From NCBI GenBank assembly GCA_018806915.1, contig JAGKQI010000075.1, positions 558,001-622,000 on the forward strand: DNA of 64,000 nucleotides. The letters run 5' to 3'. Below the pieces are notes generated by a model. That model did no database searches. It was given only the letters and a program-made list of their open reading frames with translations, and was not told the DNA's origin. Source of the stretch: Phytophthora colocasiae. Its lineage: Eukaryota > Oomycota > Peronosporomycetes > Peronosporales > Peronosporaceae. The position numbers were made by a program, and so were the translations under genes. Numbering within the stretch: position 1 is the first letter of the stretch; each line of letters opens with the position of its first letter. This document shows, piece by piece, positions 32,159 through 43,082 of this stretch.

Positions 32159-35100
32159 ATGGCTGATCGAACTTTCCTTTGGGGTGGTGGAAGCTCTTCG
32201 ATGCGCCGATCTACGGAGCTCGGAGGACGTCGACGCCATGACCAACAACGTCTTCTAGTGGAATTGGAGTTGGACGACTCGCTGTATGAAAACTCCCAGC
32301 GGCTCGGTATGGAGAACAGTGCTTTGTATCAAGATGAAAGGAGATCAACTTATGCTGGTGACGCGCGTCATAGTCGGCATCGCAGCAATGGGCAACATTA
32401 CACAGTTGTACCAAAACAGCCATTGCCATCAAGGAATCCTCGAGATACAACGACCCGGCCACTTACGGAGCGTCAGATGCAGCAGCTAAACGCCAGACGC
32501 CTTTCGAGCCCGTATAAGTTGAAGCAGGAAGTCTTAGGCACGCGAAACGACCTGGCATCTCAACGCCATCATCAGCGCTCTCCACACAGCTCCAGCACGG
32601 GTTCATTGCAGCGGATGTCGCGTTCTTCATCGTTACAACAGACACCAGCAGGCCTTGTGATCGAGTCCGTTCAGCAAAATATACACTTACGCGACCAAGT
32701 AATGGCTCATTTGCAGCAGGAGCTCATGGGGGTGCAGCCACTGCATCGGGCGTCTCATATGGAGAAGAACGTACCACAACGAGTGGTAAAACTGCTCAAC
32801 AGGATGCGTAGTCTATCGCTCGCAGTGGTGGAAGCGGTGGTGTACCTTAGCAATGAGCTTGGCACTAACTTGATTGGTGCTACCGTCGAAAACGATATTC
32901 TGGAGCGGGATTTCTACGGATACCTACTGAAAATGACCTCGTCCGATACAGATTTTCTCGCATGTTCACCATCACTGCAACGCTTCTTCGGGGACTTTGA
33001 AGTGAACTTGACTCGTAACCCTTTCGTGGATGGATTATCCTTGGACTCGTCGGAGGTTCTGCTGTGTTCCTGCCACCAAAGCGCATCATCCGATGTTTTA
33101 TTTAGTTCTGCTTCATCGTCGTCGTCTTCACTTTTGCGATTGTTGACGCACAAGCTGGAGACTTTCTCACTTCAAGCGCAGCGATTTCTCCCCGGATGGC
33201 AAATTTTACCGGCAGAGCGTGTGGCAGCGGCTTTACTTCATCTCATGGATCTTGAGACTCGGTTCAATGCGGTGCAAATGCTGCCAATATATCTCCAGTC
33301 GCACAGTGGATACAGGAGACACTTAAATCGGCCAATTCATCAACACCATGAACTGGAAGGCGACTACGTCACTTTTGGGGGTGGAATTGCACAAAGATTG
33401 GGTCACAAAGACCACCAAGTATTTCGCTCAGACCATGATCTGCCACGAAGCAACACCTATGTGGTAGAAGCGTGGGCTGGTTCTCCCACAGTGAACTCCT
33501 CGACAGGCGGCAAGTCGGCATCTAATCAGCCATCGCTGGCTCAAAGTCCAGATGATTGCTCTCGAAGATTATCAAGCATACCCAGAGAATCTAGAGGATC
33601 ATCAGCGCAAGATGAAGCTGGGAAACCATTGTTACCGTCGCAAGCATGGATTCCGCCGACAAACTCAATCGATTTTGCGTCTGTACGAGCGAATGCGTCT
33701 TTGAAATCTTCTGGATCACCTTTACCATCGACTGCTAGAAATATACCAGGAGCTGATGTTGGAAATGAAGAATCCGCTCAGTTGGTGCTGCCACAGGCTA
33801 CGAAGGACATGATGGCAGCAGCGAAATCATCTAGCAGAAGCGAAGGAACTGCATCGGAAAAGAAGGACAGAAGTGCCAAGGCGAAGCACAACCCGGTGGT
33901 CGATGTTGGGGTCCAAATGAGTGTTCGGAGTACAAAGGAATCTGTCGATGTTGGAATTCAAATGACCCAGCGAAATAGAGCGACAGTGGCTACGACGCAA
34001 ACAACGAACAGGTCGATGATAAGCACTTCAGTACGATCATTGTACGACGAAGGACTTCACGTTCGCCACGATTATTCTGAGGAAGACATCGCTGTTGGAA
34101 TCCACGTAAGCCAGCTGAGCACAGCAACAGCAACTACTGCACAGACATCAGCGAATAGTATTTCTGCACGGTCAAGACAAGATGAAGGAACCCATGAGCG
34201 TGATGATATTGCCAGCGGCTTGGTTGTCTCATTGTCTCAACCTGAAATTGATGCAACGGATGATTTCCTCAGATCTCCAGCGTTATTGCCGAACATCACC
34301 GAGTTGGTTGAGCATTTGTCATCTGTAGGATCTGATGATCTTCTTGTCGTGAATAGCTCGGAACCAGTTTTTCTCGTGCCCTCCATGGTAAAGCCGTTGG
34401 TTCTGTCTCGTACTGCAATGGAAGGAGGAAATTGCGACTTAGATGCTCCAGCAACAGCGAATCAGGTTACTATCCCTGTGCAAAGTGGTGGGGAGGCCGA
34501 ACAAGGCAACGAGGATACGTACGAATGCGACTTTGAATACTCGTCCAATGAAGCATTGTCCAGTATCGCCATGGCGTTGCAAATGCTTCCCAATTTGACG
34601 TTGTTGACCCCAGAATCTGCTTTAGTTAACGATGTTTTGAAGCCGAAAGAAGCCATCCCTGTCATTGAAACTGCGAGTCTCATGTCGACCAGGGCGCAAC
34701 AACCTCTGATGGAGCTTACTGATAACATTCAAGTATGTACTCCTATGCAAATGCTGTTGGAGGATGATATGTCGATGGAACACGTTGTAACTGAACCTGA
34801 AGGTGTCAAACAAAGCGAAGAGGCCCCTCCGCTAGAAGATGAGTTCTCCTACTCCTCGAGTTCAGCTATTTCAAACATTGCGATGGCTCTGAGTCTGTTG
34901 CCGGGTGCATCGCGAGATGATATTTTCTCTGTTCCAGAAGTAGAAAGTGAGTTGGAAGTTCTTATGGAGGCGAATTCTCCTAGAATCAGCACCTACCGAC
35001 CCATAGTCTCTCGACTGCAAGAACCGTCGAGTGCTGCAGCTGGGGAGTTTTTCATGGAGGAGGCATTGGACTACGGGCCACTTGTGTCAGCACGAAGCAA

Positions 35101-38100
35101 TGTTTCAGCAAACAAATATGTGCCACCTTCATTTTTTAGCTGTGATCCCTCTCATACGACCGGGATACCAGCGAATCTGCCTCCTCTTTCTTTTCATACC
35201 AATGGTTTGGTGGAAAACTGCGACCAAGGGATACTTTGCGAAATTCCAAGCGTACTCAACCGAGAATTGGAGCGATCAGTTCCTACTTCATCACGTAGTG
35301 TCGTCTTAGAAGCAACGAGCTACCAAGGGGGTGGTGAAAGTGAACAGTCAGATTTTAGCAGGATCTTCGAGCTCTGTCGAGATATTCAAGGGACTGCATT
35401 TGACATGAGCCATTGGGTTTCCCATCGAGAAGTCAAGGACCAGATCCAGTCGTTTGCTCAGCCTTATTCATCCCTGATGGGTTACACTTCCCCAGTGAAG
35501 AGTGATAATGCCCCGAAGTATCTGGAGCGCGAGTTGAAGATGTTGCGTCGAAATTTCGCGTGGTGGAAAATCTGGGTCGTGGATCATAAGCGAGCAAAGG
35601 TGGTCGTTCGCAGATTAGTGGCAAGGCGGAAAGTCCGACAGTTTGTGAATTATCATCATTGGCGACGTCTTCAAGCCCGTATGACGGAAGAAAATGATCG
35701 TCAATTTCATGCAGCGTCTCGAATACAGCGGAACTGGAATATCTACTGCTACAGAAGAGGTGTTTCTGCACGGAAAAATTCTTTTCGTGTTGTTCACATG
35801 GCATTTTATCGGGCGAAGTTCTACGTGAATATTTCGAAACGACGACGGCAACGTGAATACGCGAAGGAGAAGGTTGTTAGGTGGTGGAGACGGCAACTCT
35901 ATCATATTAAAAAGAAGAAGCAGCGACTGGACAAACTTTATCGAGAACGCGAGCGAAGAATTCGAGCTCTAAGAGAAATTCAAAAATTCCTGAAAGAAAT
36001 TTTACTTCGACGGAGGTTAAAAGCTGCTCAAGAGATGGCGAAGAATATTTTATTCAAGGAGCAGCTGAAGTGGACCAGGGCGAAGCGAGACGTGGAGAAG
36101 AGTATGAAGTTGAATTCAAAGCATAAAAAGGAGCTGATTGCCGACATGGATGCAAGGTTAGCAGAGCTCGATAAGAAGTGGAAGGCGGCAGAAGACGGAC
36201 GGCTGCAACTATTATCGCACCATGATCGCGTCGTTCAACAGCAGCAACAGGCAGTGGAGGTACGGCGACGTAGATTGGCGGCGCTGAAGCTCCAAATGTT
36301 CTTTAGAGTGTGTCATCTTCACAAGAAGCTGCACAGAGCTGAAGTGCAGAAACAGCAATATCAGACCAGACTTCAAGAAGAGCTGCGTGTGAAGCAACTT
36401 CGAGATTTTGAGACGCAAAAACATATCAGCCAAAGCCGTACGCAGGCACGAGTTCTTGAGAAAAAACTAGATCGTCTCTCACAACAAGCTGTGAAAGCTG
36501 ACACTGCACACCGTAAAGTTATTCAAGAGCATTTAGCACGAGAAAGAACTGATCAAGAACGCTATGCACGACAGAAGATCAAAGCATTTATTGATTTCAG
36601 AGTGCTACGCAGAAGATCCGAAACGGAGCGGCGACATTTGATGCTTGAACAGGTCCGTATTCAAGCAGAGAAAGCTGAGATCGAACTCATGTCTAGTGAG
36701 GAGCAGCGAGAACAACGTCGAACCGCTTTATCAACTGCTTACGACCTTCAGCAACGCCTGTACGATATGGAAGCACGATCTGAAAACTTACGAGCAGCCA
36801 AGGATCAATTAGCGCTGGAAAAAGCGGAGGAGAGGCGACAAGCAACAGAGGCTCTGAAACAACGTCGACTTGAGGCCAGTATGCTCCAGATAACGTCGTG
36901 GGTTTCAGGAAAGATGCAGCTTTCAAGGCTCAAGAAAGAACAAGCAGCTATCAGTGCGTTGGCAGTGCGCGAGTTGGAGGAGGAAAAGCAGAAGCATCGG
37001 AAAGTGAACGAGGCTAAAACACGAGAGATTGCCTCTATAAAGGCTTCAAACTTACTCCACCAACGCACTAGTCAGCATCGCAACCAGAAAGCTGTAGAGA
37101 CAATCCGGATACAACATCAGCAGAAAATGGCACAGGAAAAGGTGATTGCAGCCCGTACTCGAATTCAGTTAGTACAGCTTGTCATTAATGTCAAAATTCT
37201 GACAGAGCAAGAGAGCACCAGAGGCATCAGTCAAGCTCTTGCAGGTGTGGCACAGTTCTACAAAGATCAGCTTTACAAATTTGCGAGATTGAAGCTGTTG
37301 CGGAGTAAATACTGCGCTCGGAAGATCTTACGAATTTGGCGTCAGTGGATTCACATGAAAAGAGTCGAGAGCGCACAGCAGTTGGCATTTATCAAGTTGG
37401 AAGATGGTAAGCAACGACAAGCCTCAGCACGAAGAGCTCAAGCATGGTGGCGGAAGTGGGCCAAAGAGCAGCGAATCCGACGAGAACGGAAGCGGATCTT
37501 TGACGAGCACCTGTACACGATACGAAGGAGAGCTAACGCACGTAGAATTCAAGGTGTATGGAGACGATGGGTGCAGTCACAGCAAAAGCGTAGACAGCAA
37601 CAGCGACTTGCGTTTGACAAACACTTAAACACGATACGGGTTCGTGCGAACGTGCGTAGAATCCAAGGATTATGGCGACGCTGGGTGAAACGTGAAATTG
37701 ATCGAAAGAGACAGCAGCAGCTCGCGTTCGAAGCACATCTTGAACAAATACGAGTCCGAGCAAATGTACGTAAAATTCAAGAAGTGTGGAGAAGGTGGGT
37801 CAAAAGAGAGCGAGAACGCAGAATCGAACAGAAATTGGCAGCTGAAGCGCGGTTGGAAGTCATACGGACTCGATCAAATGCGTGCAGGATTCAAAGAGTT
37901 TGGAGACGCTGGAGCTTACGTGAACAGGGACGAAGGGCCGAACAACAACTAACTTTCACGAATCATGTCGAAGAACTACGATTTCGAGTTAATGCTCGTA
38001 AAATTCAACGTGAGTGGAGACTATGGATCCAAGGAGAGCGGGTGCGAAAGCATGTTCAACGATTAACATTCGAGGCTCAGCTTAAGATTATTCATATGCG

Positions 38101-41100
38101 AGCGATGATTCGTAAAATCCAGAAAGTATGTAGACACTGGATCAAAGCTGAGTGTGAACGAAGGCAGCAGCAACAGCAGCTTGATAATCTGCAGATTCAA
38201 TCGATTCGAGACCGAGCTAATGCGCGTAAGATTCAAGGAGCTTGGAAACGGCGGACTAAACGAGTTCAAGATCTACGGCGTGTTCACCGCTTAGTTTTCT
38301 CCCACACTTTCCGCATTCAGAGATGGTGGAGGAAATGGCGAAGGAAGCAGCGAATGAAGGTTACCCGGGATCGGATAATTCAGAATGCTTGCGCTCAAGT
38401 GATCCAGAAGAAGTGGAAGAGCTGGTATCGATGGAAAACAACTAAGCAAGGGAGACGACGTCTTCGAATCCAACGAGATTCTTGTGCTAGGAGACTACAG
38501 AAGCATTGGCGACAGTGGCGAAACTGGAAACGTAGGCGAGAGGCATGTGCCGTTCGAATACAGCGAAGTTGGGGAAAGTGGCAGAAAAAGAAGTTGAGAG
38601 AGCTTCGTGCTGTTGAAAAGATCCAAAGACTGTGGAGACGATGGCACAATAAATATCTCGAGAAAATTGAACGTGAACGTGAAGAGGAGCGCCAAGTTGC
38701 ACTGAAGATCCAGCAGAATTGGACTGGGAAACTGTTTAGACGAAACAAAGAGCAAGCTGAACGCAAACGAGCTCTGGACAAGCAGCGAGTTACTCAACTT
38801 GAGAATGAGAGGCAGAGTATATTGCAACAAGAGCACGAGTGTAGGAATAAAGCTGCATTGGTGATCCAGAAACAATGGCGAAATATGGAGGCAGCAGGGT
38901 ATTTAGTGCAGCAGCATGCGTGTGCATTGAAGATCCAAAAGATATGGCAAACGCATCGTGCTTCGATTCGAAGCCTGGGAAATGCGGATGTCCTGCAAGA
39001 AAAAACTGGAAATAATTGTCAACATGAAGAAGGATCAAACGAAGAAAAGCGTGAAGAACACCACCTAAGAGAGACTCAACACGCAAGCTCATTGAAAATT
39101 CAGCGGAATTGGGGTATTCGGCAGCACCGACGTAAAATGGAGCGACAGCGTATTCAACATGAACAGCACATGGCAGCATTAAAGATCCAAACGCTGTGGC
39201 TTAAGTGGCACCACGAACAACAAGAAGAACTCGAACGTGAGCGCATTCGGCAAGAACAGGATGAAAGTTCTTGTAAGATTGAGCAGAACTGGGGAATGTC
39301 TCAACAACGAAGAAGAGTTTCACAGGAGCGTTTACGTCACAAACAAATCATCAGTGCCCTCAAGATACAAAAGCACTGGAGGAGATGGCGGAATCTCCGT
39401 CGTGAACAACGTACGGGTTGCAACATTGTCGTTCCCATCACTGCAAACCCGGAACAACTTGAACGAGATGAAAAATTGGAGATTATAACACAGCGCTCCT
39501 ATGGCCGATGTATCGTACGTACAGTTAAGAGATATCTTCAAAACCAGAGAGAGCAGAGAGCGGCAACGAAAATTGCAGCCACTTGGAAGGGAAAACTGTA
39601 TCGAGTGCAGTATCTGGAAACACTGGAGATGAAACATGACGAGGAAGCTCGGCAATATCGCCTGCTGGTGTCGGTTCTCGCAACAAAAGTACAGATTTGT
39701 TGGCGTCAGTGGCAAGTGGGTATTCGGCAAGCTAAGCGAGCAGTTGTGAAAAGTGAAGAGTTACGTTTGATCCAAGAGGCGAGAGCGCTTGAAAAGAAGC
39801 TACTTTCAGCCAAGGGTACGTTGGCTGCCAAGCGAATTCAACGAGCTTTGGCTTCTCGGAGGCGTTTGATTGCAACAAAAGGTGTTTCCCACCGAGAAGT
39901 TGCTACGACTACACCAGTGGATAATATTAAACCTATTGGAGGAGTAAATGAAGAAGAGCGCGAAATCCAACAGTCTCAGAATGAAGAATTAGCATCAATT
40001 ACCCTAGAGCGAAAGCCAGAGGAAGAGTTGATGCGAGCTACAGTGGAAATGACAGTGGAAGATTGGGGACATCGACAATTGCCGCATATCCTATCGCGTA
40101 GTGTGAACCAAATCCTGTTCTGCCATGAAGCAGCAATTGTGATCCAAAAGTGTATTCGAAGTTATCTAAGACATCGGCAGATGAATTTCTACTTTCAGCC
40201 CTCTCTCTCCACCACAAGTGACAGTATGAGGATCGAGCACTTCAGTTTCTACTTCAAACGAGCTCGTGCCTGGTTGGAATGGGAGTCGACTCAAACGAAC
40301 CGGCTTCGACTTCGTTTGGACTCGCAAATGACCCGCAAACTATTGCTAGTCTTTGAGGAGTATACGGCGTCGGAGAGTCATCAAGTTCTGGAAGAGATAG
40401 CGGTTGATGTGCTACCAATTTTACAATCCCCAGATTGTTTGGAAGATAATGAGAATCCGATTCCTGAGCTTCGCTATCACGACGTGGAAGAAATGGAGCT
40501 GCCTCTATCTGTAAAGTTGTTGCGTCAAATGGAAAAGCATCGCGCATATCTTAATCGCCAGGTGCTCTTAGAAGTCGATACAAGCACCAATGAGCCTTCT
40601 GTGCCGTCGGTGTCAGCACCGTCATCTCCGATTGGAAAGTCCGCACCATCATCCCCCTCGCACCGAGTAAAGAAGGAAATGACGATATTCACCGCAGTAG
40701 AATCTGCATCAGTTGAAGACGCGACTTTCCTTCAGCAACGAGGGTTTGATTTGGGAGCTTTAGAGGCCAAGACTCAGCGGAATGCTCTTCACATGTTGTC
40801 ATTTTCCAAAGAAAGTTACAGATCTCGCGCTGAAATACTAGAGTTCTTGCTGAATTGTGGGGCCAACTTGAACGTGAATGCTGTCGACTGCAATGGTGAT
40901 ACTCCGTTGATGATATATGCGTCACTAGGTCACCTCGAATTCATGAAGAAGCTGCTGGAACATGGAGCTAATCTCCAATTGACAAACAGTAAAGGCCAGA
41001 ACGTACTGCATCGAGCTTGTGAGGCAGACCAAGTGGAGATATGTGGCTTTCTGCAGCAGTTGATGATGAAAGACTCCATTGCAGAGATCGTTCTTCCAGT

Positions 41101-41974
41101 TGAAAGTATCGCTTCCCTTGTACCAGTGGCACTTTCACTCCATACAGCAGATAGAGAGGGCCGATATCCGCTGCATTACCTCGCTGGAAAAGGTTTTATC
41201 GAGTGTGCCAGGCAACTGCTAGTCTCGACTGAGATGAATTTCGAGTGGAACCGTAGTCTCCAAGCGCAAGGAGACGCTGAAGGTCGAACAGCACTGCATC
41301 TTGCTGTTCTTACACATGACGTAGCCATGACAGCGTACCTGTTGATCCCAGGAGGAGGCTCCGACGTCAACTCTTTCGACGACCTGCACAGGTCTCCACT
41401 GCATTACGCAGTGGAATCTCCGGCTGCGCTCCCGATCATTTCTCGGCTAATTCAACATGGAGCAAACTTGAATGTAGTAGACGAACGAGGTGACACTCCG
41501 TTACATTGGGCAGCATTCTCAGGTCGCGCAGCCGTCATGCAAAACCTCTTGGCGCTTGGAGCAGACCCAACACTACGCAATAGCGACTGGGAGAACCCAG
41601 CACAGATTGCTGCAGCCTACGGTCAACTCGACTGCATGCGGCTTCTTGTGCAAGCTCAACGGCGTTTTGGATTGCCACAAACTCAACCAAGAACCCAGCA
41701 ACAACCAGCGCTGATCCGTCCAGCTAGCGAGAAAACGGCGCTGGAAAGACTAGCGGAAGCAGTAGATCATCTTCATCAGAAACAAGCTTCAGCTCACTCA
41801 ATGCTTGGTGATCGGGGCTCCCCCAAGGAACATCATGCAGCTACTGAGCAATCACACGGAAGCTACTGGGAGGAACTACATCAAGACGTGCAGCTCGTGG
41901 AAGAGAGCGGACAGTTCTCGTCTGAAGATGAGGAAGGTCTTCTCTTTGGTACCGATAATGATCCAGACTTCTAA
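32159..41974 (+). CDS. Giant IQ-motif and ankyrin-repeat protein
   Basis: A single intronless frame of 3,271 aa from the ATG at 32159 (MADRTFLW); the frame opens upstream only through a GTG. Residues 1-1110 are Ser-rich and disordered and include LC8-like motifs near 581-660. About 1120-2680 is basic helical sequence with dozens of IQ-like motifs (R-x-I-Q-x-x-W-R-x-W). A regular 38-residue repeat runs at about 1790-2050. About 2870-3165 holds ankyrin repeats (GDTPLMIYASLGHLEFMKKLLEHGA, GDTPLHWAAFSGRAAVMQNLLALGA). The C-terminus is acidic. IQ arrays bind calmodulin or EF-hand light chains. A scaffold at a basal body, axoneme or spindle is plausible, but no orthologue was recognised. Confidence 0.85.
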   Translation: MADRTFLWGGGSSSMRRSTELGGRRRHDQQRLLVELELDDSLYENSQRLGMENSALYQDERRSTYAGDARHSRHRSNGQHYTVVPKQPLPSRNPRDTTTRPLTERQMQQLNARRLSSPYKLKQEVLGTRNDLASQRHHQRSPHSSSTGSLQRMSRSSSLQQTPAGLVIESVQQNIHLRDQVMAHLQQELMGVQPLHRASHMEKNVPQRVVKLLNRMRSLSLAVVEAVVYLSNELGTNLIGATVENDILERDFYGYLLKMTSSDTDFLACSPSLQRFFGDFEVNLTRNPFVDGLSLDSSEVLLCSCHQSASSDVLFSSASSSSSSLLRLLTHKLETFSLQAQRFLPGWQILPAERVAAALLHLMDLETRFNAVQMLPIYLQSHSGYRRHLNRPIHQHHELEGDYVTFGGGIAQRLGHKDHQVFRSDHDLPRSNTYVVEAWAGSPTVNSSTGGKSASNQPSLAQSPDDCSRRLSSIPRESRGSSAQDEAGKPLLPSQAWIPPTNSIDFASVRANASLKSSGSPLPSTARNIPGADVGNEESAQLVLPQATKDMMAAAKSSSRSEGTASEKKDRSAKAKHNPVVDVGVQMSVRSTKESVDVGIQMTQRNRATVATTQTTNRSMISTSVRSLYDEGLHVRHDYSEEDIAVGIHVSQLSTATATTAQTSANSISARSRQDEGTHERDDIASGLVVSLSQPEIDATDDFLRSPALLPNITELVEHLSSVGSDDLLVVNSSEPVFLVPSMVKPLVLSRTAMEGGNCDLDAPATANQVTIPVQSGGEAEQGNEDTYECDFEYSSNEALSSIAMALQMLPNLTLLTPESALVNDVLKPKEAIPVIETASLMSTRAQQPLMELTDNIQVCTPMQMLLEDDMSMEHVVTEPEGVKQSEEAPPLEDEFSYSSSSAISNIAMALSLLPGASRDDIFSVPEVESELEVLMEANSPRISTYRPIVSRLQEPSSAAAGEFFMEEALDYGPLVSARSNVSANKYVPPSFFSCDPSHTTGIPANLPPLSFHTNGLVENCDQGILCEIPSVLNRELERSVPTSSRSVVLEATSYQGGGESEQSDFSRIFELCRDIQGTAFDMSHWVSHREVKDQIQSFAQPYSSLMGYTSPVKSDNAPKYLERELKMLRRNFAWWKIWVVDHKRAKVVVRRLVARRKVRQFVNYHHWRRLQARMTEENDRQFHAASRIQRNWNIYCYRRGVSARKNSFRVVHMAFYRAKFYVNISKRRRQREYAKEKVVRWWRRQLYHIKKKKQRLDKLYRERERRIRALREIQKFLKEILLRRRLKAAQEMAKNILFKEQLKWTRAKRDVEKSMKLNSKHKKELIADMDARLAELDKKWKAAEDGRLQLLSHHDRVVQQQQQAVEVRRRRLAALKLQMFFRVCHLHKKLHRAEVQKQQYQTRLQEELRVKQLRDFETQKHISQSRTQARVLEKKLDRLSQQAVKADTAHRKVIQEHLARERTDQERYARQKIKAFIDFRVLRRRSETERRHLMLEQVRIQAEKAEIELMSSEEQREQRRTALSTAYDLQQRLYDMEARSENLRAAKDQLALEKAEERRQATEALKQRRLEASMLQITSWVSGKMQLSRLKKEQAAISALAVRELEEEKQKHRKVNEAKTREIASIKASNLLHQRTSQHRNQKAVETIRIQHQQKMAQEKVIAARTRIQLVQLVINVKILTEQESTRGISQALAGVAQFYKDQLYKFARLKLLRSKYCARKILRIWRQWIHMKRVESAQQLAFIKLEDGKQRQASARRAQAWWRKWAKEQRIRRERKRIFDEHLYTIRRRANARRIQGVWRRWVQSQQKRRQQQRLAFDKHLNTIRVRANVRRIQGLWRRWVKREIDRKRQQQLAFEAHLEQIRVRANVRKIQEVWRRWVKRERERRIEQKLAAEARLEVIRTRSNACRIQRVWRRWSLREQGRRAEQQLTFTNHVEELRFRVNARKIQREWRLWIQGERVRKHVQRLTFEAQLKIIHMRAMIRKIQKVCRHWIKAECERRQQQQQLDNLQIQSIRDRANARKIQGAWKRRTKRVQDLRRVHRLVFSHTFRIQRWWRKWRRKQRMKVTRDRIIQNACAQVIQKKWKSWYRWKTTKQGRRRLRIQRDSCARRLQKHWRQWRNWKRRREACAVRIQRSWGKWQKKKLRELRAVEKIQRLWRRWHNKYLEKIEREREEERQVALKIQQNWTGKLFRRNKEQAERKRALDKQRVTQLENERQSILQQEHECRNKAALVIQKQWRNMEAAGYLVQQHACALKIQKIWQTHRASIRSLGNADVLQEKTGNNCQHEEGSNEEKREEHHLRETQHASSLKIQRNWGIRQHRRKMERQRIQHEQHMAALKIQTLWLKWHHEQQEELERERIRQEQDESSCKIEQNWGMSQQRRRVSQERLRHKQIISALKIQKHWRRWRNLRREQRTGCNIVVPITANPEQLERDEKLEIITQRSYGRCIVRTVKRYLQNQREQRAATKIAATWKGKLYRVQYLETLEMKHDEEARQYRLLVSVLATKVQICWRQWQVGIRQAKRAVVKSEELRLIQEARALEKKLLSAKGTLAAKRIQRALASRRRLIATKGVSHREVATTTPVDNIKPIGGVNEEEREIQQSQNEELASITLERKPEEELMRATVEMTVEDWGHRQLPHILSRSVNQILFCHEAAIVIQKCIRSYLRHRQMNFYFQPSLSTTSDSMRIEHFSFYFKRARAWLEWESTQTNRLRLRLDSQMTRKLLLVFEEYTASESHQVLEEIAVDVLPILQSPDCLEDNENPIPELRYHDVEEMELPLSVKLLRQMEKHRAYLNRQVLLEVDTSTNEPSVPSVSAPSSPIGKSAPSSPSHRVKKEMTIFTAVESASVEDATFLQQRGFDLGALEAKTQRNALHMLSFSKESYRSRAEILEFLLNCGANLNVNAVDCNGDTPLMIYASLGHLEFMKKLLEHGANLQLTNSKGQNVLHRACEADQVEICGFLQQLMMKDSIAEIVLPVESIASLVPVALSLHTADREGRYPLHYLAGKGFIECARQLLVSTEMNFEWNRSLQAQGDAEGRTALHLAVLTHDVAMTAYLLIPGGGSDVNSFDDLHRSPLHYAVESPAALPIISRLIQHGANLNVVDERGDTPLHWAAFSGRAAVMQNLLALGADPTLRNSDWENPAQIAAAYGQLDCMRLLVQAQRRFGLPQTQPRTQQQPALIRPASEKTALERLAEAVDHLHQKQASAHSMLGDRGSPKEHHAATEQSHGSYWEELHQDVQLVEESGQFSSEDEEGLLFGTDNDPDF
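37520..38300 (+). repeat. Tandem 38-codon IQ repeat inside giant gene
   Basis: About seven tandem 114-bp units coding a 38-residue pattern: RANARRIQ, WRRWV, a charged linker, QQ.LAF..HL..IR. Units have diverged in DNA but keep exact spacing, so the period is probably under selection. Confidence 0.8.
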
Positions 41975-42137
41975 CTCCAGGATAACTAGTAATAACACGA
42001 ATCATAGAGGTCAGGGAACGCTGTACTTATAGTGCCGCCTTACCAACTAGGAGAAGCAGCCAATGCCGGGCAAGTCGCTAAATGCGTTAGCTGGGCCAGG
42101 GTGATTCTCCAAACAACTGAAAGAACTTGTAGTTCTT

Positions 42138-43082
42138 TTACACTTGCACACGACGCGTTGCACATTGAATCGTGTTCCTCAACAGCATCGCCACAGTCAT
42201 TGGGCCGATACCACCAGGCACAGGTGTAATAGCTTTCACGACCTTCACTGCTGCTTCAAAATCCACATCACCAACAAGACGGTATCCGCTCTTCTTTGTT
42301 GCGTCTTCGACTGGATTAATCCCCACATCAATGACCGTCGCACCAGCCTTGAGCCAGTCTCCTTGCACGAAGTGTGCACGTCCAATTGCAGCGATGACGA
42401 TATCGGCCTCAAGCACACGTGCCTTGATGTCTTGGGTACGTGAATGGCACATGGTGACCGTGGCGTTGCGCTGCAGACACAGCAACGACACTGGGAGACC
42501 AACAATCTGGCTGCGTCCAAGCACCACAACATGTTTCCCTTCCAGAGAAATATCGTAGTGATCCAGCAGTGCAAGACACCCAGCAGGAGTGCAGGGGAGA
42601 GCGAACGGCGCTTCTTCGTGCTGTGAGGTCGCCTTCTTGGTCGCAAACTGGAAGAGCTTGGCATGGTTTTCAGGGTGGAGACCATCTACATCCTTCTTCG
42701 GGTCAATCGTGGCGAGAATAGCGTCTTCGTCACAGAAAGACGGTAGTGGGAGCTGCACAATGATACCGTCCACATCGTCTCGCTCGTTGAGCTGCTTGAT
42801 CGTAGCCAACAGCTCACTTGTCACCTTCTTCTCCCCCTCCTTTCCATCGCAAGCCAACTGGATCTTCCAAGATTCAATACCTGCAGCAGAACATGCCTTC
42901 TGCTTCATACGTACGTACGTGGCCGAGTCTTTGCGTGATCCCACAACGACAACTGCCAAGCCCACTGGACGGCCGTAGCGTTCTTTAAAGGCGGCGCATT
43001 GAGGTTGCAACTGTTGCGTACGAATAGCGTCACTCGTAGCTTTACCGTCCAGTATTAAAGGTATCGTATAGAACCCTTGCAT
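42138..43082 (-). CDS. MTHFD: Methylenetetrahydrofolate dehydrogenase/cyclohydrolase
   Basis: An intronless 314-aa protein of the bifunctional FolD type, started at the ATG at 43082 (MQGFYTIPLILDGKA). It shows the catalytic SATYVRMKQKAC motif (Y-x-x-x-K), DGIIVQLPLP, DPKKDVDGLHPEN, a Rossmann segment with VVVLGRSQIVGLPVS, and the C-terminal PVPGGIGPMTVAMLLRNT. It interconverts methylene-, methenyl- and formyl-THF for purine and thymidylate supply. There is no synthetase domain and no clear mitochondrial leader, so it is probably a cytosolic two-activity enzyme. It converges with the giant gene on one side and is divergent from the membrane protein at 43275. Confidence 0.92.
   Translation of the reverse strand: MQGFYTIPLILDGKATSDAIRTQQLQPQCAAFKERYGRPVGLAVVVVGSRKDSATYVRMKQKACSAAGIESWKIQLACDGKEGEKKVTSELLATIKQLNERDDVDGIIVQLPLPSFCDEDAILATIDPKKDVDGLHPENHAKLFQFATKKATSQHEEAPFALPCTPAGCLALLDHYDISLEGKHVVVLGRSQIVGLPVSLLCLQRNATVTMCHSRTQDIKARVLEADIVIAAIGRAHFVQGDWLKAGATVIDVGINPVEDATKKSGYRLVGDVDFEAAVKVVKAITPVPGGIGPMTVAMLLRNTIQCATRRVQV

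Noticed and set aside
38395..38875. Antisense ORFs rich in Phe, Leu and Ser under the IQ repeats
   Set aside because: They are the reverse reading of Arg/Lys/Gln-rich codons and repeat with the same period.
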